5,828 bases of DNA from Clostridia bacterium (GCA_900772235.1 CAAGQX010000038.1:1-5828); one strand, 5' to 3'. Counted from the stretch's first letter, positions 1 to 5,799 are shown. Made by a program: numbers and translations. Notes: generated by a model not told the origin, from the letters alone.

Positions 1-22
1 GTTGAGTAGAATACATTGATTT

Positions 23-63
23 AATAAAGAACTACTTCGTTCAAAAAGTAGTTCTTTATTTTT
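23..63. terminator. Hairpin terminator, probably bidirectional
   Basis: A perfect 15-bp inverted repeat (23-37 with 46-60) closes an 8-nt loop. Read on the plus strand, the GC-bearing part of the stem ends in AGTTCTTT and is followed by ATTTTT, so it best fits a rho-independent terminator for a plus-strand gene ending left of the window. Read on the minus strand it lies 15 nt after the stop codon of the dehydrogenase gene, but the T-run there is weaker (CTTTATTAAAT). It probably serves both convergent units. Confidence 0.75.
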
Positions 64-77
64 AACTAAATGTCTTT

Positions 78-1082
78 TTATATATAGTTTTTTTCTTTTA
101 ACCATTCTATTGTATCTTTAATTGTATTTTTCATATTTCTATTCTTATAATTTAATTCTCTTTTAGCTTTCTCCTTACTAAAGTTGGAGTTTGAGGATAA
201 TGTGTATAACGAATATTTTGTAAATAATGGTGTTTGCTTTTTTATGTTATAATATAATTCGCAAATTGGAGCTACTAATTTTGCCAGCCAAAGAGGTAAC
301 ACTATCTTGATTCTTTTTCTACCCTCAAAATCACAAATAAAATCAGTTAATTCCTTTATTGTAATATATTTATTGGATAAAATGTAGCATTCTCCTCTAT
401 TATCTTTATCACAGGCACTAATAATAGCATCTGCTACATCTCTAACATCTACAAAATCATACCCTCCTTTTACACAAGCAAAGAGTTTTCCTGTTGCTAC
501 GTTCTTTATTAATTGTGTTAAGTGGCTATTTCCATAATCATTTGGTCCAATAATTCCAGAGGGATGAATAATACAAGCATTTAAATTTTTATTTTTTATT
601 GCATCTATAATGTACTTTGCTGCCTCTGCTTTTGTTTTTGCATATAATCCTACTACTTTTTCAGGTTCAAATTTAGTAGTTTCTGCTATTAATTCATGAT
701 TTAGTTTTTCTGTAATTGCGTGTACACTACTAATATAAATAAGTTTTGACTTTGTTTCTAAAACCTTATCTATAATGTTTTTTGTGCCATTTACATTTAC
801 ATTATATACTGTAGGATTATATGCTGTTTTTATATATACAGCTGCAGCACAATGAATAACATAAACCTCTTTATCTTTTATATTTTCAAAAATTGTTGTC
901 AAAGTATCTTTTTGTGTAACATCTCCATAATATATTTTACAATTCAAGTTGTCCAATGCCTTTATAGAATCATTATGTAATACAAGTGCTCTTATTTCAT
1001 CTTCTCTATTTTTTTCTAATTTTCTTATTATATTATTTCCTAGAAAACCATTTGCACCAGTTATTATATATAATTTTTTCAT
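78..1082 (-). CDS. NAD(P)-dependent extended short-chain dehydrogenase (epimerase / dihydroflavonol-reductase-like)
   Basis: Predicted cytosolic 334-residue oxidoreductase of the extended SDR superfamily (NAD-dependent epimerase/dehydratase or 3-beta-HSD group). Seen in the protein: the Rossmann glycine motif TGANGFLG at residues 8-15, GDV at 53-55, HCAA at 77-80, NVNGT at 96-100, the active-site serines SS at 118-119, the catalytic pair YAKTK at 147-151, and HPSGIIGPND at 173-182. The C-terminal part carries the substrate-binding domain, and its end (KAKRELNYKNR... then TIEWLKE) is typical of the dihydroflavonol-4-reductase-like branch. Length is normal for the family. The ATG is preceded by GGAGG (1089-1093) at 6 nt, which fixes the start. 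The substrate cannot be read from sequence: sugar nucleotide, ketone or steroid-like are all possible. It lies 102 nt downstream of the rRNA methyltransferase gene on the same strand with no clear terminator between them, so readthrough is possible. Confidence 0.9.
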   Translation of the reverse strand: MKKLYIITGANGFLGNNIIRKLEKNREDEIRALVLHNDSIKALDNLNCKIYYGDVTQKDTLTTIFENIKDKEVYVIHCAAAVYIKTAYNPTVYNVNVNGTKNIIDKVLETKSKLIYISSVHAITEKLNHELIAETTKFEPEKVVGLYAKTKAEAAKYIIDAIKNKNLNACIIHPSGIIGPNDYGNSHLTQLIKNVATGKLFACVKGGYDFVDVRDVADAIISACDKDNRGECYILSNKYITIKELTDFICDFEGRKRIKIVLPLWLAKLVAPICELYYNIKKQTPLFTKYSLYTLSSNSNFSKEKAKRELNYKNRNMKNTIKDTIEWLKEKNYI

Positions 1083-1145
1083 AGCACCCCTCCAAGATTT
1101 ATAGATAGTTACTAATTAAATTTTTATCATTTTTTAGCTTTTTAT

Positions 1146-1173
1146 ACATTTTTCACTTTGCTGTAAAGTTTAC
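1146..1173 (-). promoter_or_regulatory. Weak candidate promoter with an 11-bp palindrome
   Basis: In the 102-nt gap upstream of the dehydrogenase gene the minus strand reads TTTACA (1162-1167) and TATAAA about 15 nt later, a sub-optimal spacing for SigA. The TTTACA is embedded in the perfect palindrome GTAAAGTTTAC (1163-1173), which would place an operator over the -35 element. The regulator is unknown. Spacing is poor and the palindrome short, so this is a tentative call. Confidence 0.3.
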
Positions 1174-1184
1174 CGTATCAAGGC

Positions 1185-2546
1185 TTACAAATTATCCTTA
1201 ATACCCATCACCACAACGCACTCCACGTGGCTTGTATATGGGAACATATCCACTGGTGTTACTTCTTTTATTTCATATTTGGCTTCTAGCATTTTTAAAT
1301 CTCTTGCTAATGTTGCAGGATTACAGCTTATATACACTATTTTTTGTGGCTCCACTTCTAATAATGTTTCAATTACTTTTTTGTCGCACCCTTTTCTTGG
1401 TGGATCTATGAACACTGCATCTGGTTTTGTTTTATTTTTTCTTACAAATTCTGGTAATACATCTTCCACATTTCCTACAATGAATTCCGCATTTTCTATT
1501 TTATTAATTTTTGCATTTTCTTTTGCATCTTCTATTGCTTCTGGAACTGTTTCTATTCCGTATATTTTTTGTACATATTTTGAAGCACATATTCCTATTG
1601 TTCCTATTCCACAATATAAATCAAATATTGTTTCTTTCCCTGTAAGTTCTGCTCCTTCAATTGCTTTGGTATACAGAATTTCAGTTTGAGTTGGGTTTAC
1701 TTGGTAAAATGACATTGGCGATATTTTAAATCTAAATCCCAACAATTCATCTTCTATATATCCATTTCCATATAAAGTTATATTTTCTTTTCCTAAAATA
1801 ACATTAGTATTTTTTGAGTTTATGTTTTTTACTACTGTTTTTATTTCTGGATATTTGCTAGTAATAAAATTAACCAATTCTTTTTCTCTTGTTATTTTTG
1901 GTTTATTGGTTATTAGTACTAACATTACCTCATTTGTTTTTACTCCAATTCTTACATATATATGTCTTAATTCCCCTTTTTGTTGTTCTTCATCATACAC
2001 AGGAATATTATTTTCTAATATAAATTCAAAAACAGACCCCGCGATTTTTTGTGTAAGTTTGTTTTGTATATTGCAATTGTTAGTTGATATTATTCTATGA
2101 GACATTTTGGCAAATATACCCATAGTAGGTTTATTATCTACTATTCCTACTGGGTACTGAAGTTTATTTCTATAATTATATGGATTTTTCATTCCTACAC
2201 ATTCTTTTACATTTATGTTATTTAATCCAGCCTTTTTTAAATTATTCTCTACAATTGATTTTTTCATATTTAGTGTTTCTTCGTACTTTATATGTCTTAA
2301 ATTGCATCCTCCACATTTATTAAAAGTTTCGCAGTCTAACTCTTTTCTATTTCTTGATGTCTTAACAATTTCTCGTACTTTTCCATATGCTTGTGTTTTT
2401 AAAACTTTTAATATTTTTATTTTTACTTTTTCACCTTTAATTGCATTGTCTATAAATACGGTCATTCCATCTATTTTTGCAATTCCTTCACCTTGAAATC
2501 CATTATCTATAATATCTACAATATATTCTTCATTTTTCTTTATCAT
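1185..2546 (-). CDS. rlmD: 23S rRNA (uracil-C5)-methyltransferase, RumA/RlmD/RlmCD type
   Basis: Predicted SAM-dependent enzyme that makes 5-methyluridine in 23S rRNA (U1939 for RlmD; Gram-positive RlmCD enzymes can also modify U747). The 453 residues show an N-terminal TRAM RNA-binding domain (about 4-62) and four cysteines placed as in RumA for a [4Fe-4S] cluster: C72, C78, C81 (CGGC followed by NLRH) and C158. The methyltransferase core contains DLYCGIGTIG (309-318, SAM binding), DPPRKG (381-386), the catalytic nucleophile C408 in SCNPATLARD, and the general base E442 in HVEC. All key residues are present, so the enzyme should be active. The ATG is preceded by GGAGG (2551-2555) and a consensus promoter. 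Which uridine is methylated cannot be decided from sequence, so the symbol is given at family level. Confidence 0.95.
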   Translation of the reverse strand: MIKKNEEYIVDIIDNGFQGEGIAKIDGMTVFIDNAIKGEKVKIKILKVLKTQAYGKVREIVKTSRNRKELDCETFNKCGGCNLRHIKYEETLNMKKSIVENNLKKAGLNNINVKECVGMKNPYNYRNKLQYPVGIVDNKPTMGIFAKMSHRIISTNNCNIQNKLTQKIAGSVFEFILENNIPVYDEEQQKGELRHIYVRIGVKTNEVMLVLITNKPKITREKELVNFITSKYPEIKTVVKNINSKNTNVILGKENITLYGNGYIEDELLGFRFKISPMSFYQVNPTQTEILYTKAIEGAELTGKETIFDLYCGIGTIGICASKYVQKIYGIETVPEAIEDAKENAKINKIENAEFIVGNVEDVLPEFVRKNKTKPDAVFIDPPRKGCDKKVIETLLEVEPQKIVYISCNPATLARDLKMLEAKYEIKEVTPVDMFPYTSHVECVVVMGIKDNL

Positions 2547-2568
2547 AATTCCTCCAATTTTCTTCTAA

Positions 2569-2597
2569 ATTATATTTTAAAAACTTATAAAAATCAA
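2569..2597 (-). promoter_or_regulatory. SigA-type promoter of the rRNA methyltransferase gene
   Basis: On the minus strand, TTGATT (2592-2597) and a perfect TATAAT (2569-2574) are separated by 17 nt. Transcription would start near 2562, giving a leader of about 15 nt that begins just before the GGAGG site. It is the same hexamer pair and spacing as the symporter promoter in this window. Confidence 0.8.
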
Positions 2598-2666
2598 CTT
2601 TTTTTAAATTTTATGTATATTTTACTTTTTTTCACACATAATAGTACAAAAGGAGATGTGTGTTTC

Positions 2667-2861
2667 ATGAAGGTTTTAAATTATATAGTACTTACTTTAG
2701 TTATCATAGGAGCTCTTAATTGGCTTTTAATTGGTCTTTTCGAGTTTAACCTTGTTGAAGCTATATTTGGTGGATTATCTTTCTTATCAAGAGTTATATA
2801 TGGCTTAGTTGGTTTAGCTGGTATTTGGGCAATTGCTTTTTATGGAAAAATAGGTGACTAA
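2667..2861 (+). CDS. Small DUF378-family membrane protein
   Basis: A 64-residue, very hydrophobic protein matching the DUF378 family (YuzA-like), whose function is unknown. It shows two predicted membrane helices, about residues 5-25 and 36-58, joined by a short segment with an acidic residue (FEFNLVEAIFGG). The family-typical LNWLLIG sequence lies at about 17-23. The start is taken at the ATG at 2667 because AAAGGAG (2649-2655) lies 11 nt upstream and the family begins here. The same frame stays open further upstream to an ATG at 2493, but that would run back across the start of the divergent methyltransferase gene. I could not assign a convincing promoter in the 120-nt divergent gap: TATATT at 2616 has no good -35. 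A strong terminator follows 21 nt after the stop, so it is probably monocistronic. Confidence 0.85.
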   Translation: MKVLNYIVLTLVIIGALNWLLIGLFEFNLVEAIFGGLSFLSRVIYGLVGLAGIWAIAFYGKIGD

Positions 2862-2882
2862 TAGTAATATTTCCTTTAATAG

Positions 2883-2926
2883 CAAAAATAGACTAGTTTT
2901 TATATTTCTAGTCTATTTTTGTTTTT
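2883..2926 (+). terminator. Rho-independent terminator of the DUF378 gene
   Basis: A perfect 14-bp stem (2883-2896 with 2908-2921) closes an 11-nt loop and is followed by TTTTT (2922-2926). It lies 21 nt downstream of the DUF378 stop codon. Confidence 0.9.
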
Positions 2927-2946
2927 ACTGATTATTATATTTGTGC

Positions 2947-2970
2947 CATTTTATCGGTGCCGACAAAATG
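2947..2970. repeat. 24-nt near-perfect palindrome of unknown role
   Basis: The two arms CATTTTATCG and CGACAAAATG enclose GTGC. Nine of ten arm positions pair on the plus strand (one A/C mismatch). On the minus strand the same position becomes a G-U wobble, so the RNA hairpin is complete only if made from the minus strand. There is no T-run after it, so it is not a standard terminator. It lies in the gap between the DUF378 terminator and the tRNA terminator and could be an operator, an RNA processing site or a relic of a mobile-element end. Confidence 0.5.
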
Positions 2971-3011
2971 TTCAAGTGGTTTTTATAACTCAAGTCCCTT
3001 CTCTAACTATA

Positions 3012-3040
3012 CAAAAAGAGATTAGCTAAAGCTAATCTCT
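3012..3040 (-). terminator. Terminator of the tRNA-Leu gene
   Basis: Read on the minus strand, a perfect 10-bp stem AGAGATTAGC / GCTAATCTCT (3017-3026 with 3031-3040) with a 4-nt loop is followed by TTTTG. It begins 5 nt after the encoded CCA end of the tRNA. Confidence 0.9.
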
Positions 3041-3044
3041 ACTC

Positions 3045-3128
3045 TGGTGCGGATGAAGGGACTTGAACCCCCACGTCGTTGACACTGGTTCCTAAGACCA
3101 GCGCGTCTGCCAATTCCGCCACATCCGC
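3045..3128 (-). tRNA. tRNA-Leu (anticodon UAG)
   Basis: The 84-nt minus-strand sequence folds as a class II tRNA. The acceptor stem is GCGGATG / CATCCGC, with discriminator A and an encoded CCA. The D-arm region contains GGCGGAATTGGCAGACGC. The anticodon stem CTGGT / ACCAG carries the loop CTTAGGA, with anticodon TAG at 3092-3094. A long variable arm follows, then the T-loop TTCAAGT. The long variable arm and UAG anticodon identify leucine, reading CUA and other CUN codons. The overall sequence closely resembles known Bacillus-type tRNA-Leu(UAG). It stands alone with its own promoter and terminator. Confidence 0.97.
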
Positions 3129-3149
3129 ATTTGTTTTCCAACATTAATT

Positions 3150-3179
3150 ATCTTACCACATTTTTTATTTAATTGTCAA
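3150..3179 (-). promoter_or_regulatory. Promoter of the tRNA-Leu gene
   Basis: On the minus strand a perfect TTGACA (3174-3179) is followed after 18 nt by TAAGAT (3150-3155), with an extended -10 TG immediately upstream (TGG before TAAGAT). The start would fall near 3143, about 15 nt before the mature tRNA 5' end. Confidence 0.75.
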
Positions 3180-3246
3180 TAGTTGTTTTCTCTTTTTTTA
3201 TTATTTTTTAATGTTCTATTATTCTACAAAAAATTACGTACTATTC

Positions 3247-3275
3247 TTGATTTTTTATGAATATAATATTATAAT
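3247..3275 (+). promoter_or_regulatory. SigA-type promoter of the symporter gene
   Basis: TTGATT (3247-3252) and a perfect TATAAT (3270-3275) have the ideal 17-nt spacing. Transcription would start near 3282, leaving a leader of about 56 nt. That leader begins with a GC-rich patch (CCGGCGGG at 3281-3288), contains GGAGA / TCTCC arms (3287-3291 and 3304-3308) that could form a small hairpin, and ends with AAGGAG at 3325-3330. Two further TATAAT hexamers (3262 and 3293) lack comparable -35 boxes. Confidence 0.8.
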
Positions 3276-3337
3276 CATAGCCGGCGGGAGAATATAATTA
3301 TAGTCTCCACATGATACTCTTTTTAAGGAGATCAAAA

Positions 3338-4576
3338 ATGAAAAATTTTTTTAAAACTTACAAGTCCACAATTATTTTGTTAGCTGCAATAATTGTTGGC
3401 GCTATCGTTGGGATAGTTTTCGGGGAAAAAGCAGCTGTACTTAGTCCTTTAGGAGATGTTTTTCTGAACTTAATGTTCGTTGCAATTGTGCCACTTATTT
3501 TTGTTAGTGTTTCAACATCAATTGCAAAAATGAAACAGCCAAAAAGACTAGGAAAAATTATGGTAACAATTGTTGTTGTATTTGTTATTACTTCACTTGT
3601 TGCCGTTTTAGTTGGGTTAGCTAGTACCTATTCATTTAAACTAGTTGAGGCAGAAGATGGTGAGCAAATTAAAGCATCTCTTGAAGATGCAGATGAAACA
3701 GAATCTGAACCAGAAGAAGATTTATCTATTTTAGAAAGAACTGTTTCCGTTCTTACAGTAAATGATTTTCAAAATTTACTTTCAAAAAACAGTATTATTG
3801 CAATACTTGTAGTAGCTATCCTTGTTGGGTTAGCAATTAATATGTCTGGTGATAAAGGTAAACCAGTACAAGACTTTTTAGAATCTGCAAATGAAGTAAT
3901 TATTAATTTTATTAAAATTATCTTCTATTATGCTCCTATTGGTCTTGGTGCTTACTTTGCAGCATTAGTTGGTACATATGGTGCCTCTATTGCAGTTGGA
4001 TATGCAAAAACTTTCTTTATTTATACTGGTGTATGCATATTATTCTATTTTGTTATATATACACTATATGCTTACATATCTGCAGGAGTAAAGGGAATAA
4101 AAGTTTTCTGGTCTAATATTATTCCAGCAACTTTAACAGCACTTGCAACTTGTTCTAGTGCAGCATCAATTCCTGTGAATGTGGATACAGTAAAGAAGAT
4201 GGGTGTATCTGAAGATATTGCAGAAACACTAGTACCTCTTGGAACAAGTTTCCATAAAGATGGTTCAATTATTGGTTCTGTATTTAAAATTATGTTTTTA
4301 GTATACTTATTTGGAAGTGGCGCTGGAATTGTTAAAGTATTATTAGTTTCACTTCTTGCAACTTTACTTGTAACAGCCGTTCCTATTGGTGGTGGAACAA
4401 TATCAGAAATGATGATACTTACGATGATGGGCTTCCCTGTAAATGCTTTACCTATATTAACCATAATTGCCACAATTATAGATGCTCCAGCAACTGTACT
4501 TAATGTTATTGGAGATACAAGTTCAGCAATGTTAGCCTCGAGAATTGTTGACGGAAAAAATTGGATGGAAAAATAA
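3338..4576 (+). CDS. Dicarboxylate/amino acid:cation symporter (SDF/DAACS family) with atypical binding site
   Basis: A 412-residue inner-membrane secondary transporter of the sodium:dicarboxylate symporter (SDF, GltPh/EAAT) family. It shows the usual order: N-terminal helices from about residue 10, hairpin HP1 with ATCSSAASIP (270-279), TM7 with PLGTSFHKDGS (300-310), HP2 with VPIGGGTISE (348-357) and TM8 with DAPATVLNVIGD (382-393). Aligned by eye to GltPh, D382, T386, N389 and D393 match D394, T398, N401 and D405. The substrate-carboxylate arginine R397 is alanine (A385), R276 is cysteine (C272), and the NMDGT motif is HKDGS. This suggests that the substrate is not aspartate/glutamate-like, or that coupling differs. 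The extracellular loop between TM3 and TM4 (104-128) is very acidic, 13 of 25 residues. The start at 3338 is chosen because AAGGAG (3325-3330) sits 7 nt upstream; the in-frame ATG at 3311 lies before that site. It is monocistronic, with its own promoter and terminator. Confidence 0.92.
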   Translation: MKNFFKTYKSTIILLAAIIVGAIVGIVFGEKAAVLSPLGDVFLNLMFVAIVPLIFVSVSTSIAKMKQPKRLGKIMVTIVVVFVITSLVAVLVGLASTYSFKLVEAEDGEQIKASLEDADETESEPEEDLSILERTVSVLTVNDFQNLLSKNSIIAILVVAILVGLAINMSGDKGKPVQDFLESANEVIINFIKIIFYYAPIGLGAYFAALVGTYGASIAVGYAKTFFIYTGVCILFYFVIYTLYAYISAGVKGIKVFWSNIIPATLTALATCSSAASIPVNVDTVKKMGVSEDIAETLVPLGTSFHKDGSIIGSVFKIMFLVYLFGSGAGIVKVLLVSLLATLLVTAVPIGGGTISEMMILTMMGFPVNALPILTIIATIIDAPATVLNVIGDTSSAMLASRIVDGKNWMEK

Positions 4577-4591
4577 TTTTTATAATATATT

Positions 4592-4622
4592 AAGGGAAAC
4601 TTATAATTTAAGTTTCCCTTTT
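4592..4622. terminator. Terminator shared by convergent genes
   Basis: A perfect 11-bp stem AAGGGAAACTT / AAGTTTCCCTT (4592-4602 with 4610-4620) with a 7-nt loop and a short T-run (4619-4622) follows the symporter by 15 nt. The stop codon of the convergent DUF4363 gene (4621-4623) abuts the hairpin, so it probably terminates both transcripts. Confidence 0.85.
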
Positions 4623-5013
4623 AAAATACATTTTTCAAGCAAAATTTTTCGGTTTCGCTTATATGATTTACCAAAAATATTGCTGTTTCAAGTTCTTCTA
4701 TACTTTTTGCTGAATCTCCATTTTCTATTTCTGACTTCATCCTTATAAACGAAGTTTCTATTAAATCTAGCTCTGAATGAAATACAATAACTGCCCACTT
4801 TTCTTCTGTTTTGGCCCATTTATTATAAACTCTATTTACTTCTGTTTTAATTTCGTCCCTATTTTCCGTATCTTGAGCCTGTTTTATTTTTTCTTTCAAC
4901 GAGTACAGTTCACCCACTATTTCTTGACTGCTGTTTTTTAGGTAATGCTGTATATACCAAGCACCACCAATAATCATTATTAGTATAACAAAAATAATAA
5001 TCCATTCTTTCAT
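4621..5013 (-). CDS. DUF4363-family membrane-anchored protein
   Basis: A 130-residue protein of the type annotated as DUF4363 in Clostridia; the function is unknown. Residues 4-21 form one membrane helix (WIIIFVILIMIIGGAWYI) after a very short N-terminus, so it is a signal-anchor protein with the rest probably outside the membrane. The remainder is predicted alpha-helical and charged. It contains the aromatic and charged segment W66...W73...H79-SELDLIE typical of the family, and ends in a hydrophobic helix and NVF. It is the second gene of an operon: the DUF421 gene ends 12 nt upstream and its TAA stop overlaps the AAGGAAA ribosome binding site (5021-5027). DUF421 and DUF4363 genes often occur together in Clostridia by my recollection, which supports a joint envelope-related role. 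Confidence 0.8.
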   Translation of the reverse strand: MKEWIIIFVILIMIIGGAWYIQHYLKNSSQEIVGELYSLKEKIKQAQDTENRDEIKTEVNRVYNKWAKTEEKWAVIVFHSELDLIETSFIRMKSEIENGDSAKSIEELETAIFLVNHISETEKFCLKNVF

Positions 5014-5025
5014 TATTTTCTTTCC

Positions 5026-5702
5026 TTACTTTTTATTTTTGGCTTGGCAAAAAAATTGTTGTTTTCCATCATATGTTATAATTAAAGCCTCTTCTGGCTC
5101 TATGTTGAATTTATTTGCTTCTTTTTTTAGCCAATTATAATTCTTTTTAATCGCTTTTAGATTATCTTGCATAATCTTTCCATCTACTACTAAATCATAT
5201 GGTATTCCTTCATACTCTGGTGTTATTCCAAAGTCTTCTGGTATGGCATTTCGCTTTTCTGGTTTCTGAATTACAGTTACTTGCCCACTTGTTTCTAATA
5301 TTGCATATTCAACATCTCCTATGTTAAATACATTATTCTGCCTTAATCTTTCTTGTAATTCATTAATAGTAAACTTTTCTTTTCTTAATACTTCCTCATC
5401 TATCTTTCCTCTGTATATTAATATAGAAGGCACTCCGGCACAGTACTTCTCTTAATTTCATACTTTTTAAATTTATTATAGATATAATTAATTGCAATAG
5501 TAATAATGTAAGTATGGGTATTATTCCATTAAAAATCGGAATGCCTGGGTCAGACATTGGTACAGAGGCTAGGTCTGCTATCATTATTGCAATTACTAAC
5601 TCAAATGGTTGCATTTGACCGTATTTCTCTTTTGCCCATAAGCCTCATTACAATTAGCACCAGTAAATAAATTATTATTACTTTAACAAATGTGTTTAAC
5701 AT
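5026..5702 (-). CDS. DUF421/YetF-family membrane protein, reading frame interrupted by two +1 shifts at CGG
   Basis: The gene encodes a 224-residue DUF421 (YetF-like) protein only if two single bases are skipped. The start at 5702 is fixed by AAAGGAG (5709-5715) at 6 nt. Segment 1 (27 residues, from MLNTFVKVIIIYLL to MGKREI) is a membrane helix followed by a family motif. Segment 2 (61 residues, GQMQPFELVIAIMIADLA to LREVLC) holds two more helices. Segment 3 (136 residues, GVPSILIYRGKIDEE to the stop at 5026) is the cytosolic alpha/beta YetF domain. Joined, the junctions read REI-GQMQPFEL and VLC-GVPSILIYRG, which is what I expect of the family, and total length is normal. Without the shifts, translation stops at TGA (5601-5603) after 33 residues. 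An internal GTG at 5431-5433 could start the C-terminal domain alone, but no good ribosome site precedes it. The rest of the gene shows no decay. It could be a recent pseudogene, an assembly error, or a gene using shift-prone CGG codons. Confidence 0.85.
5435..5437 (-). other. Frameshift site 2 in the DUF421 gene (CGG)
   Basis: The minus strand reads CTG TGC CGG AGT in the incoming frame. Skipping one C gives CTG TGC GGA GTG CCT TCT, restoring L-C-G-V-P-S and the YetF domain. Again an in-frame CGG becomes a glycine GGN codon. The unshifted frame ends after 13 more codons at 5396-5398. Confidence 0.8.
5619..5621 (-). other. Frameshift site 1 in the DUF421 gene (CGG)
   Basis: The minus strand reads GAA ATA CGG TCA in the starting frame. 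Skipping the C gives GAA ATA GGT CAA ATG CAA, restoring E-I-G-Q-M-Q and the following family sequence. The site is not in a homopolymer run. The zero frame ends at TGA 15 nt further on. Confidence 0.8.
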
Positions 5703-5775
5703 CAAAAACTCCTTTATAAATTGTAATTTATCTGAGCATTTTGGGGTATAGTTCATTTATATGCAAATTTGGAAT

Positions 5776-5799
5776 GTAGGGGCGATTTTAATCGCCCGC
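5776..5799. repeat. REP-like GC-rich palindrome
   Basis: GTAGGGGCGATT is followed by a 2-nt centre and AATCGCCCGC. The perfect arms are GGGCGATT / AATCGCCC (5780-5787 with 5790-5797). The GTAGGGGCG...CGCCCGC pattern resembles dispersed palindromic repeats I recall from many gut Clostridia. Its GC content stands out from the AT-rich surroundings. Only one copy lies in this window, so repetition is inferred from memory. It lies upstream of the DUF421 operon. The rest of 5716-5828 shows no gene and no promoter I would defend. Confidence 0.55.

Noticed and set aside
1279..2496. Several open frames of 90-136 codons on the plus strand across the rRNA methyltransferase gene
   Set aside because: They are antisense to a gene with every catalytic and cluster residue conserved, lack ribosome binding sites, and give Ser/Phe/Ile-rich products typical of reverse-strand AT-rich DNA.
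2493..2666. N-terminal extension of the DUF378 protein to the ATG at 2493
   Set aside because: It would overlap the start, ribosome site and promoter of the divergent methyltransferase gene. A good AAAGGAG sits before the ATG at 2667, where the family begins.
3311..3337. Earlier ATG start for the symporter
   Set aside because: The AAGGAG site lies after it and before the ATG at 3338; nothing resembling a ribosome site precedes 3311.
3282..3337. Riboswitch or T-box in the symporter leader
   Set aside because: The leader is only about 56 nt with one weak 5-bp hairpin and no recognisable aptamer motif.
4072..4473. 133-codon open frame antisense to the symporter
   Set aside because: It lies fully inside a well-recognised transporter gene, has no ribosome site, and its product resembles no family I know.
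4545..4748. 67-codon plus-strand frame across the convergent terminator
   Set aside because: It overlaps the symporter end, runs through the terminator hairpin and into the DUF4363 gene antisense; no ribosome site.
5026..5614. Two separate overlapping small genes (5026-5433 and 5396-5614)
   Set aside because: They are consecutive parts of one DUF421 protein in different frames. The true start, with a strong ribosome site, is at 5702.
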